A DNA stretch of 64,000 nt, from the NCBI GenBank assembly GCA_015075105.1, contig JABTUZ010000001.1, forward strand, positions 62,001-126,000, written 5' to 3'. Below the pieces are notes generated by a model. It ran no database searches. It saw only the letters and a program-made list of their open reading frames with translations, and was not told the origin of the DNA. This stretch comes from Leptospiraceae bacterium. Lineage in GTDB: Bacteria; Spirochaetota; Leptospiria; Leptospirales; Leptospiraceae. Below, piece after piece: positions 19,017 to 29,000 of this stretch (position 1 is the stretch's first letter; every line of letters starts with the position of its first letter). A program made the position numbers and the translations under genes.

Positions 19017-20741
19017 TCACTCATGGATTTGAAAAAAAGTCTCCCGAACTGCCATTTGTCTTTTTGTAGGGGATTGTTGAAAGATTAATTTTGAATCCAA
19101 ATACACAAAGTAGGGCTTGCACAAACTTTTTAAAATTTTCCCCCGTCTGGCGATTAATAATTCGGCTTCTTTTTTTGGGTGTAAAGAATCTTTTAATTTT
19201 GCAAAATTTTTATTATTAACTTGCCTTTCATTGATAGAAATTAGTTCATCTCCAATAGATAGATTTGTGTTCGATCCGATTCTTTGTTGATAAATTTTAG
19301 AGATGATTTGCTTTTTGTTTTCGTCTTCTCTGATAGAAAATGGCAGATCCAATTTCTTTTGCTTTTCTTCTTTTTGAATTCCGGCGAGCGAGAGATATTT
19401 GTACACGGGTAGTCTGTTTCTGGAAGATAAGAACTTTCCAAATTCTTTTTTTACATCTACTCCGGTTGCGATTTTTGCAGAATAAAAAAAATCTTCTTTG
19501 GTAAATCCTGTGTTTTTATTTTGGTAGTATTCTATATACATAGATTTGAATATATCTAAAAAGCATTTTTTAGATTTTGTTTTATCCCTGATGTATAAAT
19601 CCATGCACAAAACAAAAATTGCTCCTTTCATATAGTAAGAAATTCCGGTGTTGTGAGAATTGCTTTGAGGTTTATAGTATTTTGTCCATGCAGTAAGAGA
19701 AGATTCTTCTAAGCTCATCCAATTTTCACCGTCAGAGTTTTCTAAAGCCTGAATATCTTGAAAAACTTCTGCAAGATAATCTTCTTTATTTAATAATCCA
19801 CACTGCAAAAGAATATAATTATCATAGAAACTGGTTACGCCTTCTGCAAACCATAACTCTTTGGTGAGAATTGGACTTTGAAAGTCGAGTGTATCTAAAT
19901 CCAAAGGGCGAAGTCGCTTAACGTTCCAAAGATGAAAATATTCGTGTGCTAGTAAACCTAATAGTTTTTGATAATCTTTCTTTTGAAATAGATTGCATGG
20001 ATCAAAAATATTCACACTGGATGAAGAGTGTTCAAGCCCACCGTAGGCAGAGTCGGTCATATTTATAATAAATAAATATTTTTTGTTTGGAGACTTTCCC
20101 ATCATCTTGATTTCAGTCGTAGTAATTTTTTTTAAATCGCTTAGGATTTTTTTGGTATATTTTTTTACTTCTCCTTCAAATACTACCTCGTGCCTGCAAC
20201 CCATACTTGAAAAAAAATACGATTTGGAATTTGAGATTTGAAAAGGAGAATCATACAATACAGAAAAATTTTCTGCAAAAAACTTATTCTTATTTTTTTG
20301 TGGTAGAGGTGAATAGATATTATCGAAATAGGAATTTGTTTTGAAAACAATTTCAGCGCTTTCGTTTAACATTCCACTTGGGTAGAGAAAAAATCCTGAG
20401 GGGTTGATAAAACCAAACTCTGAATCTAAAAAATTGGTTCTTACTGAATAATCGAAGGCAAAGATTTTATAGTGAATCTGAAAAAATTTATTATTTCCGA
20501 AAACTTTCCAGGAATCTTTTGTAGTCTGTGTCCATTCTAATTTTTTTTTATTTGTACCGGCTGCATTAAACAGATGGAGGTGGGTAGAATAATCTCTGAT
20601 TAAGTAAGACCCATAAGTCCAAGATGGTAAATAAAATTCTAACTCAGTTGATTGGAAGAATACGGATAGGATAACATCAAAATAGTGTTTTTCAGGCTCT
20701 ACAATATTTACTTGAAATTGTAATCTTGATTTTTTGATGAT
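19017..20741 (-). CDS. M61-family (glycyl aminopeptidase-like) peptidase with PDZ domain
   Basis: Zinc metallopeptidase with HEYFHLWNVKRLRP (HExxH and the family hallmark) and the downstream glutamate in LWFAEGVTSFYDNY. A PDZ domain near the C-terminus includes SIGDELISINERQV. The first ATG (20372) would remove the N-terminal domain, yet the frame remains open upstream and reads as typical M61 sequence: PSWTYGSYLIRDYS, FAFDYSVRTNFLDS and EFGFINPSGFFLY. That homology starts close to 20741. No ATG, GTG or TTG lies between the upstream stop and the homology; an ATC pair at 20736-20741 is where an ATG would be expected. No signal peptide is visible, so it probably acts in the cytoplasm. Confidence 0.82.
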   Translation of the reverse strand: MIKKSRLQFQVNIVEPEKHYFDVILSVFFQSTELEFYLPSWTYGSYLIRDYSTHLHLFNAAGTNKKKLEWTQTTKDSWKVFGNNKFFQIHYKIFAFDYSVRTNFLDSEFGFINPSGFFLYPSGMLNESAEIVFKTNSYFDNIYSPLPQKNKNKFFAENFSVLYDSPFQISNSKSYFFSSMGCRHEVVFEGEVKKYTKKILSDLKKITTTEIKMMGKSPNKKYLFIINMTDSAYGGLEHSSSSVNIFDPCNLFQKKDYQKLLGLLAHEYFHLWNVKRLRPLDLDTLDFQSPILTKELWFAEGVTSFYDNYILLQCGLLNKEDYLAEVFQDIQALENSDGENWMSLEESSLTAWTKYYKPQSNSHNTGISYYMKGAIFVLCMDLYIRDKTKSKKCFLDIFKSMYIEYYQNKNTGFTKEDFFYSAKIATGVDVKKEFGKFLSSRNRLPVYKYLSLAGIQKEEKQKKLDLPFSIREDENKKQIISKIYQQRIGSNTNLSIGDELISINERQVNNKNFAKLKDSLHPKKEAELLIARRGKILKSLCKPYFVYLDSKLIFQQSPTKRQMAVRETFFQIHE

Positions 20742-20797
20742 AGAAAAAAGTAGGGCTTGGATGCAAAAAGCCCATATCCGTTAAAGAATGAATGTGA

Positions 20798-21004
20798 TTA
20801 ATTTGCGAGAGGTTTTACTTTTGCAGCCGCTGGACCTTTTTTACCGCTAACAATATCAAACTGAACTCTCTCTCCGTCTTTCAATTGTTTAAATCCGTCG
20901 GTTTCAATTTCTGAATAGTGAACAAAAACGTCATCACCGCCATCCATTGAAATAAAACCATAACCTTTCTCTTTGTTAAACCACTTTACTGTACCTTGTG
21001 CCAA
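20798..21004 (-). CDS. csp: Cold-shock protein (CspA family)
   Basis: A 68-residue single-domain nucleic-acid-binding protein with RNP1 (KGYGFI) and RNP2 (VFVHY). The start codon is TTG at 21002-21004, with AAGGAG seven bases upstream; no ATG fits the conserved N-terminus (AQGTVKWFN). The long AT-rich region upstream could give a structured 5' leader, as cold-shock genes often have, but I could not identify a specific element. Confidence 0.95.
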   Translation of the reverse strand: MAQGTVKWFNKEKGYGFISMDGGDDVFVHYSEIETDGFKQLKDGERVQFDIVSGKKGPAAAKVKPLAN

Positions 21005-21427
21005 TGTAAATCTCCTTGATTGATGAGTGTTTGGGTTTCTGGTTCAGCGAGAGAATTGGATGAAATAACAACTACAGAGCAGTAATTTTTTGGTAAGGTA
21101 AAAACTGTTAGAGTGCTTTGATTCAACTTAATACTACCTGCCGATTTAAAACTTCAACCAGCCATTCCGACAAATTCTAAGGCAATAAATAATTTTGTAA
21201 AGCATTTTTTAAAAATTTTTGATAAAAAAATAGAAAAAATTACTAAGATTAATAGTATGGCAACAGGGAAAATTCTGCCTCAAAATCTATAAAAGCAGGG
21301 AAACGAGTAAATCACCGTTCAATAGAGTAAAAAAAGCATTATACGGAAATTTGGCTTAGTTTTTCCGTTTTATAATACAAGTACGATTACCGTTAATTGT
21401 TGTAAGAATATAAAAAGTAGCTAACAA
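21005..21427. other. Divergent control region between csp and the chemoreceptor gene
   Basis: About 420 bases with no gene. It must contain both promoters. ACGGAAA at 21343-21349 and TTTCCGT at 21362-21368 form an inverted repeat about 60 bases before the chemoreceptor start, and a promoter-like TTTGGC / TAATAC pair overlaps it, so the repeat could be an operator. Nothing else stands out. Confidence 0.45.
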
Positions 21428-23959
21428 ATGAGAAAAAACCTACCGGTAACAAAATCAGAAATTCCTCTATCCGATCATAGTATATTGATCTCTAAAACTA
21501 ATTTGAAGGGTGTTATCACTTATGCAAATGAAGACTTTGTAAAAATTTCCGGTTACACTAAGGAAGAATTGGAAGGTCAACCTCATAATATTCTAAGGCA
21601 CCCGGACATGCCACCATCTGCATTTAAGGATCTTTGGGACACTATAAAAAGAGGGGAGCCTTGGTTTGGGTTTGTTAAAAACAGAACAAAAAATGGCGAT
21701 TACTATTGGGTGGATGCTACAGTTACTGCGAGCTACAACGATGCAGGTGAGATGGATGGCTATGTATCTGTTCGGAAAAAAATGAGTTCCGAAAATATTT
21801 CTAAGTATCAGGCGATCTACGACAAAATCAATAGAGGAGAAGTTTCAAAAAGTTTCAGTCTTTCTCCCAAAAAATGGATTTTGAATATGAAAATCTCCAG
21901 TAGGCTTAGTTTATTGTCTGTATCTTTTTTTATATTTATTATTTTATTTACAAGCCTTGGAGTGTATGAAACTAAAAAGAGCTACGATGTTTTCAAAAAA
22001 GAAAATGATGGTGCAGTTTTTTTGGGACAGATTTCTAAATTCACCCAAGGAATTGCAGTTCACAGAGGAATGACTTGTGCATACCTTGCTGGTGATAAAT
22101 CTTTTGAAGAGCGAATCTTGGAAAAGTCCAAAGATATAGATAGAATTTCAGAAGAGATTACTAGAATGGACTTGGAATTTAAGGAGATATTGAATACGAA
22201 AGAATATTGGGGAGAAATTGTGAGTGACTGGAATGAATTAAAAACTCATTATTCCAAATCAAATTCTTTAGAAAATTTTAAAAGGCATGCAGAAGTCATT
22301 TCAAAAATTCTCCTATTTGCAAAATACCTCGGAAATTCCAGTGAGCTAATCTTAGAGCCTGATCCAAATTTATATTATTATACGGTGCTAATCACAAATA
22401 TTTTTCCTTATCTTTCTGAAAGTGAAGGGCAGATGCGGGCTTTAGGGGCGATTATACTGAATAAGAAAATTAATTTGCAAGAAGAAGAAAAAAGAATCAG
22501 AAAAAAGATTAGCGAAGCAGAATATCTCAAAAACGAATTCAAAGATACTTATAATTACATTAAGCTCAATAACCCAAACTTATCTCCAGAGGTCAGGTTG
22601 ACTTTGGATCGAACTCTGGAAGCAAATGAAAAATTACTTTATTTGGTAAATACCGAAATTTTAGATAAAGCAAAACCGGATATGGAGCCTAAGAAATATT
22701 TTGATGAAATTTCAGGTTACATTCACGAAAATTTAGAGGCTTACAACACAACTACTTTTCATTTAGAAAACCTACTTCAAAATAGAATTTCCAATCTGAA
22801 AAAGAAGTTGGCTTTTCTGTTACCCGGTACTGCAATTTTAGTCTTATCGCTTTTTTATATAACAATTCTTACACATAGATCTATTACAAATTCGATCAAC
22901 AACTCTATTCAAACTCTCATTCATCTAACCAGAAAAAAGGGAAATGTCAGCCGGACTATCTCAATAGAATCGAACGATGAGATTAGTCTTTTAGGAAAAT
23001 GGATCAACGTACTTATTTTAAACTTTGTAGAAATTATCTACTATTTGAAAAGAGAGTCCCAGTATTTGATCGCCCAGTCTGAAAAAACTGTAGAGCTTGT
23101 GACTGCAAGTAATGAATCCACTCAAAGCCAAGCTGCATCTACAGAGGAAACTTCTGCCGCATCCGAAGAACTTCATGCCTCTATTGAAAATGTAGTGAGT
23201 AGTATTCTCCAAGTTTCAAAAAACTTGAAAGAAATGAATTCTATCAGTCAAAAATTTAAGAATTCTCAAGCACAGATGAGTGAGATTGTGAAATCTCTAA
23301 GAGTAAAAACTGACTTTTTCTCAGAAGAAGCTAGAAAGGCAAACGAGTCCACAAATAGTACGATTGAAGCGATTAAAAACGTAGATGAAAATGCTAAAAA
23401 AATTGATAATGTAGTTACTGTAATTAATGAGATCTCGGACAGGACAAATTTGTTAGCGTTAAATGCAGCAATTGAAGCAGCAAGAGCTGGTGAATATGGA
23501 AAAGGATTTGCTGTAGTTGCCCAAGAGATTTCTAAACTTGCAGATCAAACCGCCCAAAATACAAAGAATATCCAGAAATTAGTGAGCGATACGAAAAAAT
23601 CTGTTTCCGACTCTGTGTCTAAAGTGAATACCACTTCTTCTACATTATTGGATTTTATAAAAAATATTGAGTCAATTAAAGATTCGACCAATATTGTATC
23701 CGGGGCACAGGAAGAGCAGATTTTAGGTGCAGAAAAGATTGTGAACAATGTACAAGAAGTTTCAGATTACTCCGAATCAATTACAGAGGCTGCCAATCAA
23801 CAAAAAATTGCGTCCACAGAAATTATTAAAGCAATTCAATCCATTACAATCGAAACTCAAAATTTAGCCGCAGGCTCTCATCTACTTATGGATACAGCCA
23901 AACAATTGGAGTCAACAGGAAAGACTCTTCTAGGAATCATTAAAGAATACAATTTGTAA
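21428..23959 (+). CDS. Methyl-accepting chemotaxis protein with N-terminal PAS domain
   Basis: Residues 15-125 are a PAS domain of the Aer type ([20 protein letters not shown], then [13 protein letters not shown]). A membrane helix follows at about 158-180, then a helical sensor region of about 280 residues, a second membrane helix at about 460-480, a HAMP-like linker, and the cytoplasmic signalling domain with the conserved tip [18 protein letters not shown]. The combination of a cytoplasmic PAS domain with an extra periplasmic helical sensor suggests dual input, perhaps redox plus a soluble ligand. It would send signals to CheA/CheW at the cell poles. It stands alone. Confidence 0.93.
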   Translation: MRKNLPVTKSEIPLSDHSILISKTNLKGVITYANEDFVKISGYTKEELEGQPHNILRHPDMPPSAFKDLWDTIKRGEPWFGFVKNRTKNGDYYWVDATVTASYNDAGEMDGYVSVRKKMSSENISKYQAIYDKINRGEVSKSFSLSPKKWILNMKISSRLSLLSVSFFIFIILFTSLGVYETKKSYDVFKKENDGAVFLGQISKFTQGIAVHRGMTCAYLAGDKSFEERILEKSKDIDRISEEITRMDLEFKEILNTKEYWGEIVSDWNELKTHYSKSNSLENFKRHAEVISKILLFAKYLGNSSELILEPDPNLYYYTVLITNIFPYLSESEGQMRALGAIILNKKINLQEEEKRIRKKISEAEYLKNEFKDTYNYIKLNNPNLSPEVRLTLDRTLEANEKLLYLVNTEILDKAKPDMEPKKYFDEISGYIHENLEAYNTTTFHLENLLQNRISNLKKKLAFLLPGTAILVLSLFYITILTHRSITNSINNSIQTLIHLTRKKGNVSRTISIESNDEISLLGKWINVLILNFVEIIYYLKRESQYLIAQSEKTVELVTASNESTQSQAASTEETSAASEELHASIENVVSSILQVSKNLKEMNSISQKFKNSQAQMSEIVKSLRVKTDFFSEEARKANESTNSTIEAIKNVDENAKKIDNVVTVINEISDRTNLLALNAAIEAARAGEYGKGFAVVAQEISKLADQTAQNTKNIQKLVSDTKKSVSDSVSKVNTTSSTLLDFIKNIESIKDSTNIVSGAQEEQILGAEKIVNNVQEVSDYSESITEAANQQKIASTEIIKAIQSITIETQNLAAGSHLLMDTAKQLESTGKTLLGIIKEYNL

Positions 23960-23974
23960 GTAAACAAGATAGAC

Positions 23975-25345
23975 TTAAATACGAATACTTACCCATTCTT
24001 TTTTTCTGAATTTCCAAACAAAGGCTACGCTCATGGATAGTATCCATACAAATACCGAAGACCACAAACCTACAGTACCGTATTTTAAATGTACTCCAAG
24101 ATAATAACCCAATGGAAGCATGACAAAAAATGACACAAATATATAAACTACCATGACCCAGTAAACTAATCCTGTACTTCTAAGAGCAGACCCTACTACC
24201 ATGTGGTAAGCGTCTCCTACTTGAATGAGAGAGACTACAAATAAAGCAGGGTAGGTTTCGCAAATGATGATTGGGTCGGTAGAAAATAGGGAAATGATTT
24301 CTTTTCCGAATATTATAAATACAAGTCCTACAAAACCCATTAAAAAAGCCGAATAGGAGGCCGCTCGAAAGGTTCCTTGATAGGCGAGTCGAATTTTCCC
24401 GGCACCAAGTGCTTGACCTACAAGAGTAGTCGCTGCGATTCCAAAAGCAAACCCGGGCATAAAGGAAATTGTCATTATAGAAAAAACTATAGAAGACGCT
24501 GCAAGTGCTGTAGTGCTTATCATCCCTGCAAATTTTGTGAATATTAGAAATGCGAGATTGGTTAAGACACCATCTACTCCGGGTGGAAAACCGAGATAGA
24601 AAATTTCTTTGAGTACTTCCCAGTCAAAGAATTTTCCTGAAGATTTCAGGTAATTTAGAACTTCTCTTTTTAGTAAAAATAAAGAGATTACAACCATCCC
24701 AATAAATCCGGCGAGAGATGAAGCCATTGCAGCTCCATCAACACCGTAAGCCTGAAAACCTAGATTTCCATAAATCAAAACCCAGTTCAAAAAAATATTA
24801 CTGAAAGTCACAACGAAGGCTGCGATCATCCCTATATAGGTTAGCCCAAGCCCATTTAGAAATGCTCGTATCACAAAAAGTACAAAGAAGAAACCTGACC
24901 CGAGAAAACGGATCTTAATGTAAGAGCCTGCGGTTTGAATAATGGCTTGGTCATCACTCAAAAGCTGTACAAATGAGTCAGTCAAAAAATATCCTATGAG
25001 TGAAAAAAGAATCCCTCCATAGATTGCAAAACCGATTGCGGATAAGGCAACTTTCCCGACACCGGAGAAATTTTTTTCTCCTACTCTTCTAGCGGTTAAG
25101 ATTTGCACACTGGATGATGCGTTTAATATAAAAGATAGAATTGTGAAATAGGCAATTCCACCGAGACCTGTTGCGCCAAGAGCAATTTCACCGAGTTTTC
25201 CTACCATCATCGTATCGGCAACTTGGATCATAGTATGGCTTATCATTTCTAAAAATACGGGAAGAGAAAGGCTTAGGATTAGAAAATTTAGTTTTGTGTT
25301 TTGGAAAATTCTTTTAATTTTGTGAAACATTATAGTTACAAACAA
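23975..25345 (-). CDS. MATE-family efflux transporter
   Basis: A 456-residue polytopic protein with twelve hydrophobic segments in two similar halves, each starting like the family: IQVADTMMVGKLGEIALGA in the first half and FGIAATTLVGQALGAGK in the second. MATE pumps move cationic drugs or metabolites out in exchange for Na+ or H+. It is the last gene of the long minus-strand run and converges on the chemoreceptor gene with 15 bases between. Confidence 0.93.
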   Translation of the reverse strand: MFVTIMFHKIKRIFQNTKLNFLILSLSLPVFLEMISHTMIQVADTMMVGKLGEIALGATGLGGIAYFTILSFILNASSSVQILTARRVGEKNFSGVGKVALSAIGFAIYGGILFSLIGYFLTDSFVQLLSDDQAIIQTAGSYIKIRFLGSGFFFVLFVIRAFLNGLGLTYIGMIAAFVVTFSNIFLNWVLIYGNLGFQAYGVDGAAMASSLAGFIGMVVISLFLLKREVLNYLKSSGKFFDWEVLKEIFYLGFPPGVDGVLTNLAFLIFTKFAGMISTTALAASSIVFSIMTISFMPGFAFGIAATTLVGQALGAGKIRLAYQGTFRAASYSAFLMGFVGLVFIIFGKEIISLFSTDPIIICETYPALFVVSLIQVGDAYHMVVGSALRSTGLVYWVMVVYIFVSFFVMLPLGYYLGVHLKYGTVGLWSSVFVWILSMSVAFVWKFRKKEWVSIRI

Positions 25346-25401
25346 TGTTTTTTCTTTGACTAAGAAAGCAATGGTTTTTCACTAAAGGGGAGTTTGCTTG
25401 C

Positions 25402-25692
25402 TTATTTGGAGCTTTGCTTTTTGTCTTTCCAATACCACCATTGCAATTTTTCGCTAACACGTTTTTTTTCCGGGGTTTTAGCAAAATAGCAAGCACACCT
25501 AAATACATAGAGTAAGCACCTGTCTTGGGTCATTCCAGAAAAATCATTTGAGTCTTTATAAAGAACTTCCGGCTCTTTATTTTTCAAATCTTCTATTTTT
25601 CGTATCCCTATATCATACAAATCTTGTGCAATAGATTTACCTACACCCGGAATTTGCATCAAATCTTTTAAGGACTCATATTTTGCATTCAT
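25402..25692 (-). CDS. Helix-hairpin-helix protein of the Cdd1 (pathogenicity locus) type
   Basis: A 96-residue protein with one helix-hairpin-helix motif (LMQIPGVGKSIAQDLYDIGI) and a C-terminal cysteine/tryptophan-rich part (CLLYVFRCACYF ... WWYW) that matches the Cdd1 family layout. The family has no known function. It begins five bases after pgi and precedes the MATE gene. Confidence 0.83.
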   Translation of the reverse strand: MNAKYESLKDLMQIPGVGKSIAQDLYDIGIRKIEDLKNKEPEVLYKDSNDFSGMTQDRCLLYVFRCACYFAKTPEKKRVSEKLQWWYWKDKKQSSK

Positions 25693-25697
25693 CTAAT

Positions 25698-27044
25698 TTA
25701 GGGCTTCTGAAGTTTTGATTCTATATCGGCTTTTATTTTTTCGTACCCTTTTTTTCCAAGTAGAGCAAACATATTGTTTTTGTAACTTTCTACTCCCGGC
25801 TGATCAAACGGGTTTACCCCCAGCATGTAACCGGATACGCCGCAGGCATACTCAAAGAAATAAATTAACTCCCCTATTGTTTCTTCTTTTATTTCAGGAA
25901 TATCAACTTCTATACTGGGAACTTCGCCATCGTGGTGGGCAAGTATGGTTCCGAGTAATGCCTTTTCGGTAAGATAGGAAAAAGTTTTACCAGCTATAAA
26001 ATTTAATCCATCGGGGTCGTCTTTTACGGTAGGGATTTTGAGATTTTTCTTGGGAGAAGAAATTTTTAAAACTGTCTCAAACAGCATTCTCTCCCCGTCT
26101 TGAATGTATTGTCCCATTGAATGAAGGTCTGAGGTAAAATTCACTCCTGCGGGAAAGATTCCTTTTTTTTCTTTTCCTTCACTTTCTCCGTAGAGTTGCT
26201 TCCACCATTCCGTAAAATATTGAAGTGCAGGATTGTAGTTTACGAGTATTTCAATTTTTCGACCTGTGTCGTATAACGTATTTCGCAGAGAAGCATAAAG
26301 GCAGGCTATATTTTTTTCTGGGTTGTTCTCTTTCGATAGAGAGTCAGCCATTTTCGATGCACCTTTGACAAAAGACTTAATTTTATTTCCGGCTACTGCA
26401 ATCGGCAAAAGTCCAACTGGGGTCAATACCGAATAACGTCCACCGACATCATCTGGGATTACAAAAGTTTGAAATCCGTATTCATCTGAGAGTTTTTTTA
26501 AAGCTCCCTTGGATTTGTCTGTAGTGGATATTACGCGTTTTTTTAATTTTTTGTTTCCGTATTTTTTTTTGGCGAGTTCAAGTAGTAACCTAAAAGCCAA
26601 TGCAGGCTCTGTAGTTGTTCCCGACTTGGAAATTACATTTATGGAAAAATCTTTGTCTTCTAAAAAATCCAAAAGCTCGCTATGGTAGGTTGAGTCTGTG
26701 TGGTGTCCTGCATAGAGTATTTTGGTTTTCTTTTTTTTGAAAAAATCAAAAGGAGATTGAAGAGATTCTATGACTGCCCTTGCGCCAAGGTAGGAGCCGC
26801 CGATCCCTACAACTACTAAATAGTCTGAGCTTTCTTGAATTTGTTCTGCAACGTCTTGGATTTTTTCTAATTCAGAGTTTTTTATCTTTAAAGGTAAATC
26901 CACCCATCCAAGAAATTCAGAGCCTTTGCCTGTTTTGTTATGGAGTAGCTTTCTGGACTCTTCGGATTCTTTTAGATTTTTTTCTAAGGCTTCTTTGGAA
27001 AAAAAATTTTCCGTAAATCTAGATTGGATTTTTATATCGGACAT
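25698..27044 (-). CDS. pgi: Glucose-6-phosphate isomerase
   Basis: Interconverts glucose-6-phosphate and fructose-6-phosphate in the cytoplasm. The 448 residues match the short bacterial form. GIGGSYLGARAVIES is the phosphate-sugar site, VISKSGTTTEPALAF the SIS motif, and the signature DDVGGRYSVLTPVGLLP and QYIQDGER follow. A GTG two codons upstream is open, but the ATG at 27042-27044 has AAAGGAG at good distance and is preferred. Confidence 0.95.
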   Translation of the reverse strand: MSDIKIQSRFTENFFSKEALEKNLKESEESRKLLHNKTGKGSEFLGWVDLPLKIKNSELEKIQDVAEQIQESSDYLVVVGIGGSYLGARAVIESLQSPFDFFKKKKTKILYAGHHTDSTYHSELLDFLEDKDFSINVISKSGTTTEPALAFRLLLELAKKKYGNKKLKKRVISTTDKSKGALKKLSDEYGFQTFVIPDDVGGRYSVLTPVGLLPIAVAGNKIKSFVKGASKMADSLSKENNPEKNIACLYASLRNTLYDTGRKIEILVNYNPALQYFTEWWKQLYGESEGKEKKGIFPAGVNFTSDLHSMGQYIQDGERMLFETVLKISSPKKNLKIPTVKDDPDGLNFIAGKTFSYLTEKALLGTILAHHDGEVPSIEVDIPEIKEETIGELIYFFEYACGVSGYMLGVNPFDQPGVESYKNNMFALLGKKGYEKIKADIESKLQKP

Positions 27045-27117
27045 AATCACTCCTTTGAATTGAAAGAATCAATTTCAATTTACATTGTAAGAAAATTAGA
27101 ATTTCTTTGTCAGCATT

Positions 27118-28275
27118 TTATTTTATTAAATAATAGATTTCTCCCTTTGCGAAGTCAGAAAAATAGATTTCTCCTTTTGAATTTTGGCCAAAAGTACTGA
27201 TTGGAAAATTTGCCTTGAACAATTTGAAATTATTTATTTTCCTTGATTTTTCAGTAAAAAGAACCCAAACTTTTCCGCTTACAAAGTCTCCGTAAACATA
27301 CCCTCCATACAATTCAGGAATTTCTTTTCCTCTGTAAACATAACCGCCCGTAATCGACTGACCTTCCGAATGGGAATATTCGTGTATTGGCTCTGCAAAT
27401 TTTTCGTTACATTTTGGATTTTTTTTGTAACAGTGAAAACCTTCTCGAATATTCCAGCCGTAGTTTTTCCCTTTTTCTATAATGTTGATTTCTTCGTACT
27501 CGTTTTGACCGACATCGGCGAGAAAAAGTCTTCCTGTAGATTTGTCGAAAGAATACCTCCATGGGTTTCTAAGACCGTAGGCAAATATTTCGGGCAAGAA
27601 CTCTTTATCGTTTGCAAAAGGATTGTCTTTTGGGATTTTGTAGAGTTTGTGTTTTTCATTTTTGTCAACATCAATTCTAATCATAGAGCCAAGCATGGTT
27701 TTTGTATTTTGGCCATGACCGTGAGGATCTCCACCCGAGCCTCCGTCCCCAAACCCAATATACAACAGCCCGTCATTTCCAAAAGCCAGTTGACCTGCAT
27801 TGTGGTTAGGGTAGGGCTGTTCGATTTTGAGTAAAACTTTTAAAGGGGATTTTAAGTTTTCTGAAAAATTTTTGGACTTGGATAAAAATTCTGTGATAAA
27901 AGTGTAGTCTTTTCCGTTTTCTCTAACTACATAGTTTGCATAGAATAAGCCATTTTGTAAAAACTTAGGGTGAAATGCAAAACCGAGTAGCCCGGCTTCG
28001 CTTCTTGTAGTAACAACTTCTTTCAAATTTAGGAAAATATTTTTTTTACCGCTTGAAATTTCAATCAATACTCCGGTTCCATTTTTTTCCAATACGATCA
28101 TTTTGTTGTCGTTTAAAGGAAAAAATTGTATGTCTGTGATTTCTTGAAAGCCGGTTAGGATTTTTTTGAAATGTATTTTTGTCGTGAAGTTTGGGCTTTC
28201 TCCTTGGATCGGAGAGAAGAGAGTGAAGAACAGAAAAAAAAGAATACAATTCGAAAGAGTAAGATTTCTATTCAT
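27118..28275 (-). CDS. PQQ-dependent sugar dehydrogenase (GSDH-type beta-propeller), exported
   Basis: A signal peptide (residues 1-25) precedes a six-bladed propeller with FHPKFLQNGLFYANY, the cofactor-site run NHNAGQLAFGNDGLLYIGFG, GDGGSGGDP, and AYGLRNPWRYSFD. Members oxidise sugars such as glucose with soluble PQQ in the periplasm, though many family members have untested substrates. The ATG overlaps the stop of the upstream YkgJ-like gene by four bases, so it is translationally coupled to it. Confidence 0.88.
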   Translation of the reverse strand: MNRNLTLSNCILFFLFFTLFSPIQGESPNFTTKIHFKKILTGFQEITDIQFFPLNDNKMIVLEKNGTGVLIEISSGKKNIFLNLKEVVTTRSEAGLLGFAFHPKFLQNGLFYANYVVRENGKDYTFITEFLSKSKNFSENLKSPLKVLLKIEQPYPNHNAGQLAFGNDGLLYIGFGDGGSGGDPHGHGQNTKTMLGSMIRIDVDKNEKHKLYKIPKDNPFANDKEFLPEIFAYGLRNPWRYSFDKSTGRLFLADVGQNEYEEINIIEKGKNYGWNIREGFHCYKKNPKCNEKFAEPIHEYSHSEGQSITGGYVYRGKEIPELYGGYVYGDFVSGKVWVLFTEKSRKINNFKLFKANFPISTFGQNSKGEIYFSDFAKGEIYYLIK

Positions 28276-29000
28276 AAGACAGGTGCTTTTGTAAATATAG
28301 TTTCCAATTCAAAATATAGTTCTGAATTCTTACAGATACTTAGTCTTTCGCATAACGCATAAAATGGGCTATAAGACGATTCTATATAGTTTATTTCAAA
28401 AGAAGTCGTGTATAGTAGTTCGGGTTTTTGACTAAGGTTGAGTCTGTGTGAGAATATTTTTTTTAGTAAGTCGGTGTAGTTTTGAAAAACTACCAAAATA
28501 GGGATTTGAAGGGTTTTGAAAAAATTTTCTAATAACTCTATGGTTATATGGTCTGAAATAATAAGAGAGTAGTCTATGGAGTTTAGATTTTCATTGGATA
28601 AAAAATCTTCCCAGTAATCGACTGTTTTTCTTTCTTTATTTTTGCAATTATAACCCTGGCAGATAGACGCACCGTAAAAAGAAAAATTTTGACTTTTCGG
28701 ATCCTTTGTAAATACAGGGTGGATCATGCAACCGATCTTTTTCTCTTCTTGGTCTATATAACCCAGAAAGGGACAGTTGTATGTGGTATTGTCAAACTTT
28801 TCTATTTTGTTTTCTTTTTCTTCCATAGTCTGGCGATAGGCTGCAATTGTATGGGCTTTTTTAAAGTCTATTAGAGAACGAAAGTTTTGCGTACGTTTTT
28901 TAAATAAGTTTCTTAATTCTGTTTTTGAAATTTTTAAATTTAGAAACCCACAACACGCTCCGCAAGAAAAGCAGGAATTTTTTGGTTGGCAAACACTCAT
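28272..29000 (-). CDS. YkgJ-type cysteine-cluster protein
   Basis: The N-terminus has the cysteine cluster C-x2-C-x2-CC (C10, C13, C16 and C17 in NSCFSCGACCGF), and a further pair, C-P-F-L and C-M-I-H-P, follows as in YkgJ/UPF0153 proteins that bind zinc or an iron-sulphur centre. The last 100 residues are less conserved and I cannot assign them. Its start overlaps the CHAT protease stop by four bases and its stop overlaps the sugar dehydrogenase start by four, so all three are one operon. Confidence 0.82.
   Translation of the reverse strand: MSVCQPKNSCFSCGACCGFLNLKISKTELRNLFKKRTQNFRSLIDFKKAHTIAAYRQTMEEKENKIEKFDNTTYNCPFLGYIDQEEKKIGCMIHPVFTKDPKSQNFSFYGASICQGYNCKNKERKTVDYWEDFLSNENLNSIDYSLIISDHITIELLENFFKTLQIPILVVFQNYTDLLKKIFSHRLNLSQKPELLYTTSFEINYIESSYSPFYALCERLSICKNSELYFELETIFTKAPVL

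Noticed and set aside
23956-23992. GTAAGTA...TACTTAC inverted repeat between the chemoreceptor and MATE genes as a shared terminator
   Set aside because: The loop is 23 bases, the stem is weak and AT-rich, and it overlaps the MATE stop; too weak to call.
27370-27834. Plus-strand open frame of 154 codons
   Set aside because: Antisense of the sugar dehydrogenase gene; its sequence is low in normal protein features, and the minus-strand gene is clear.
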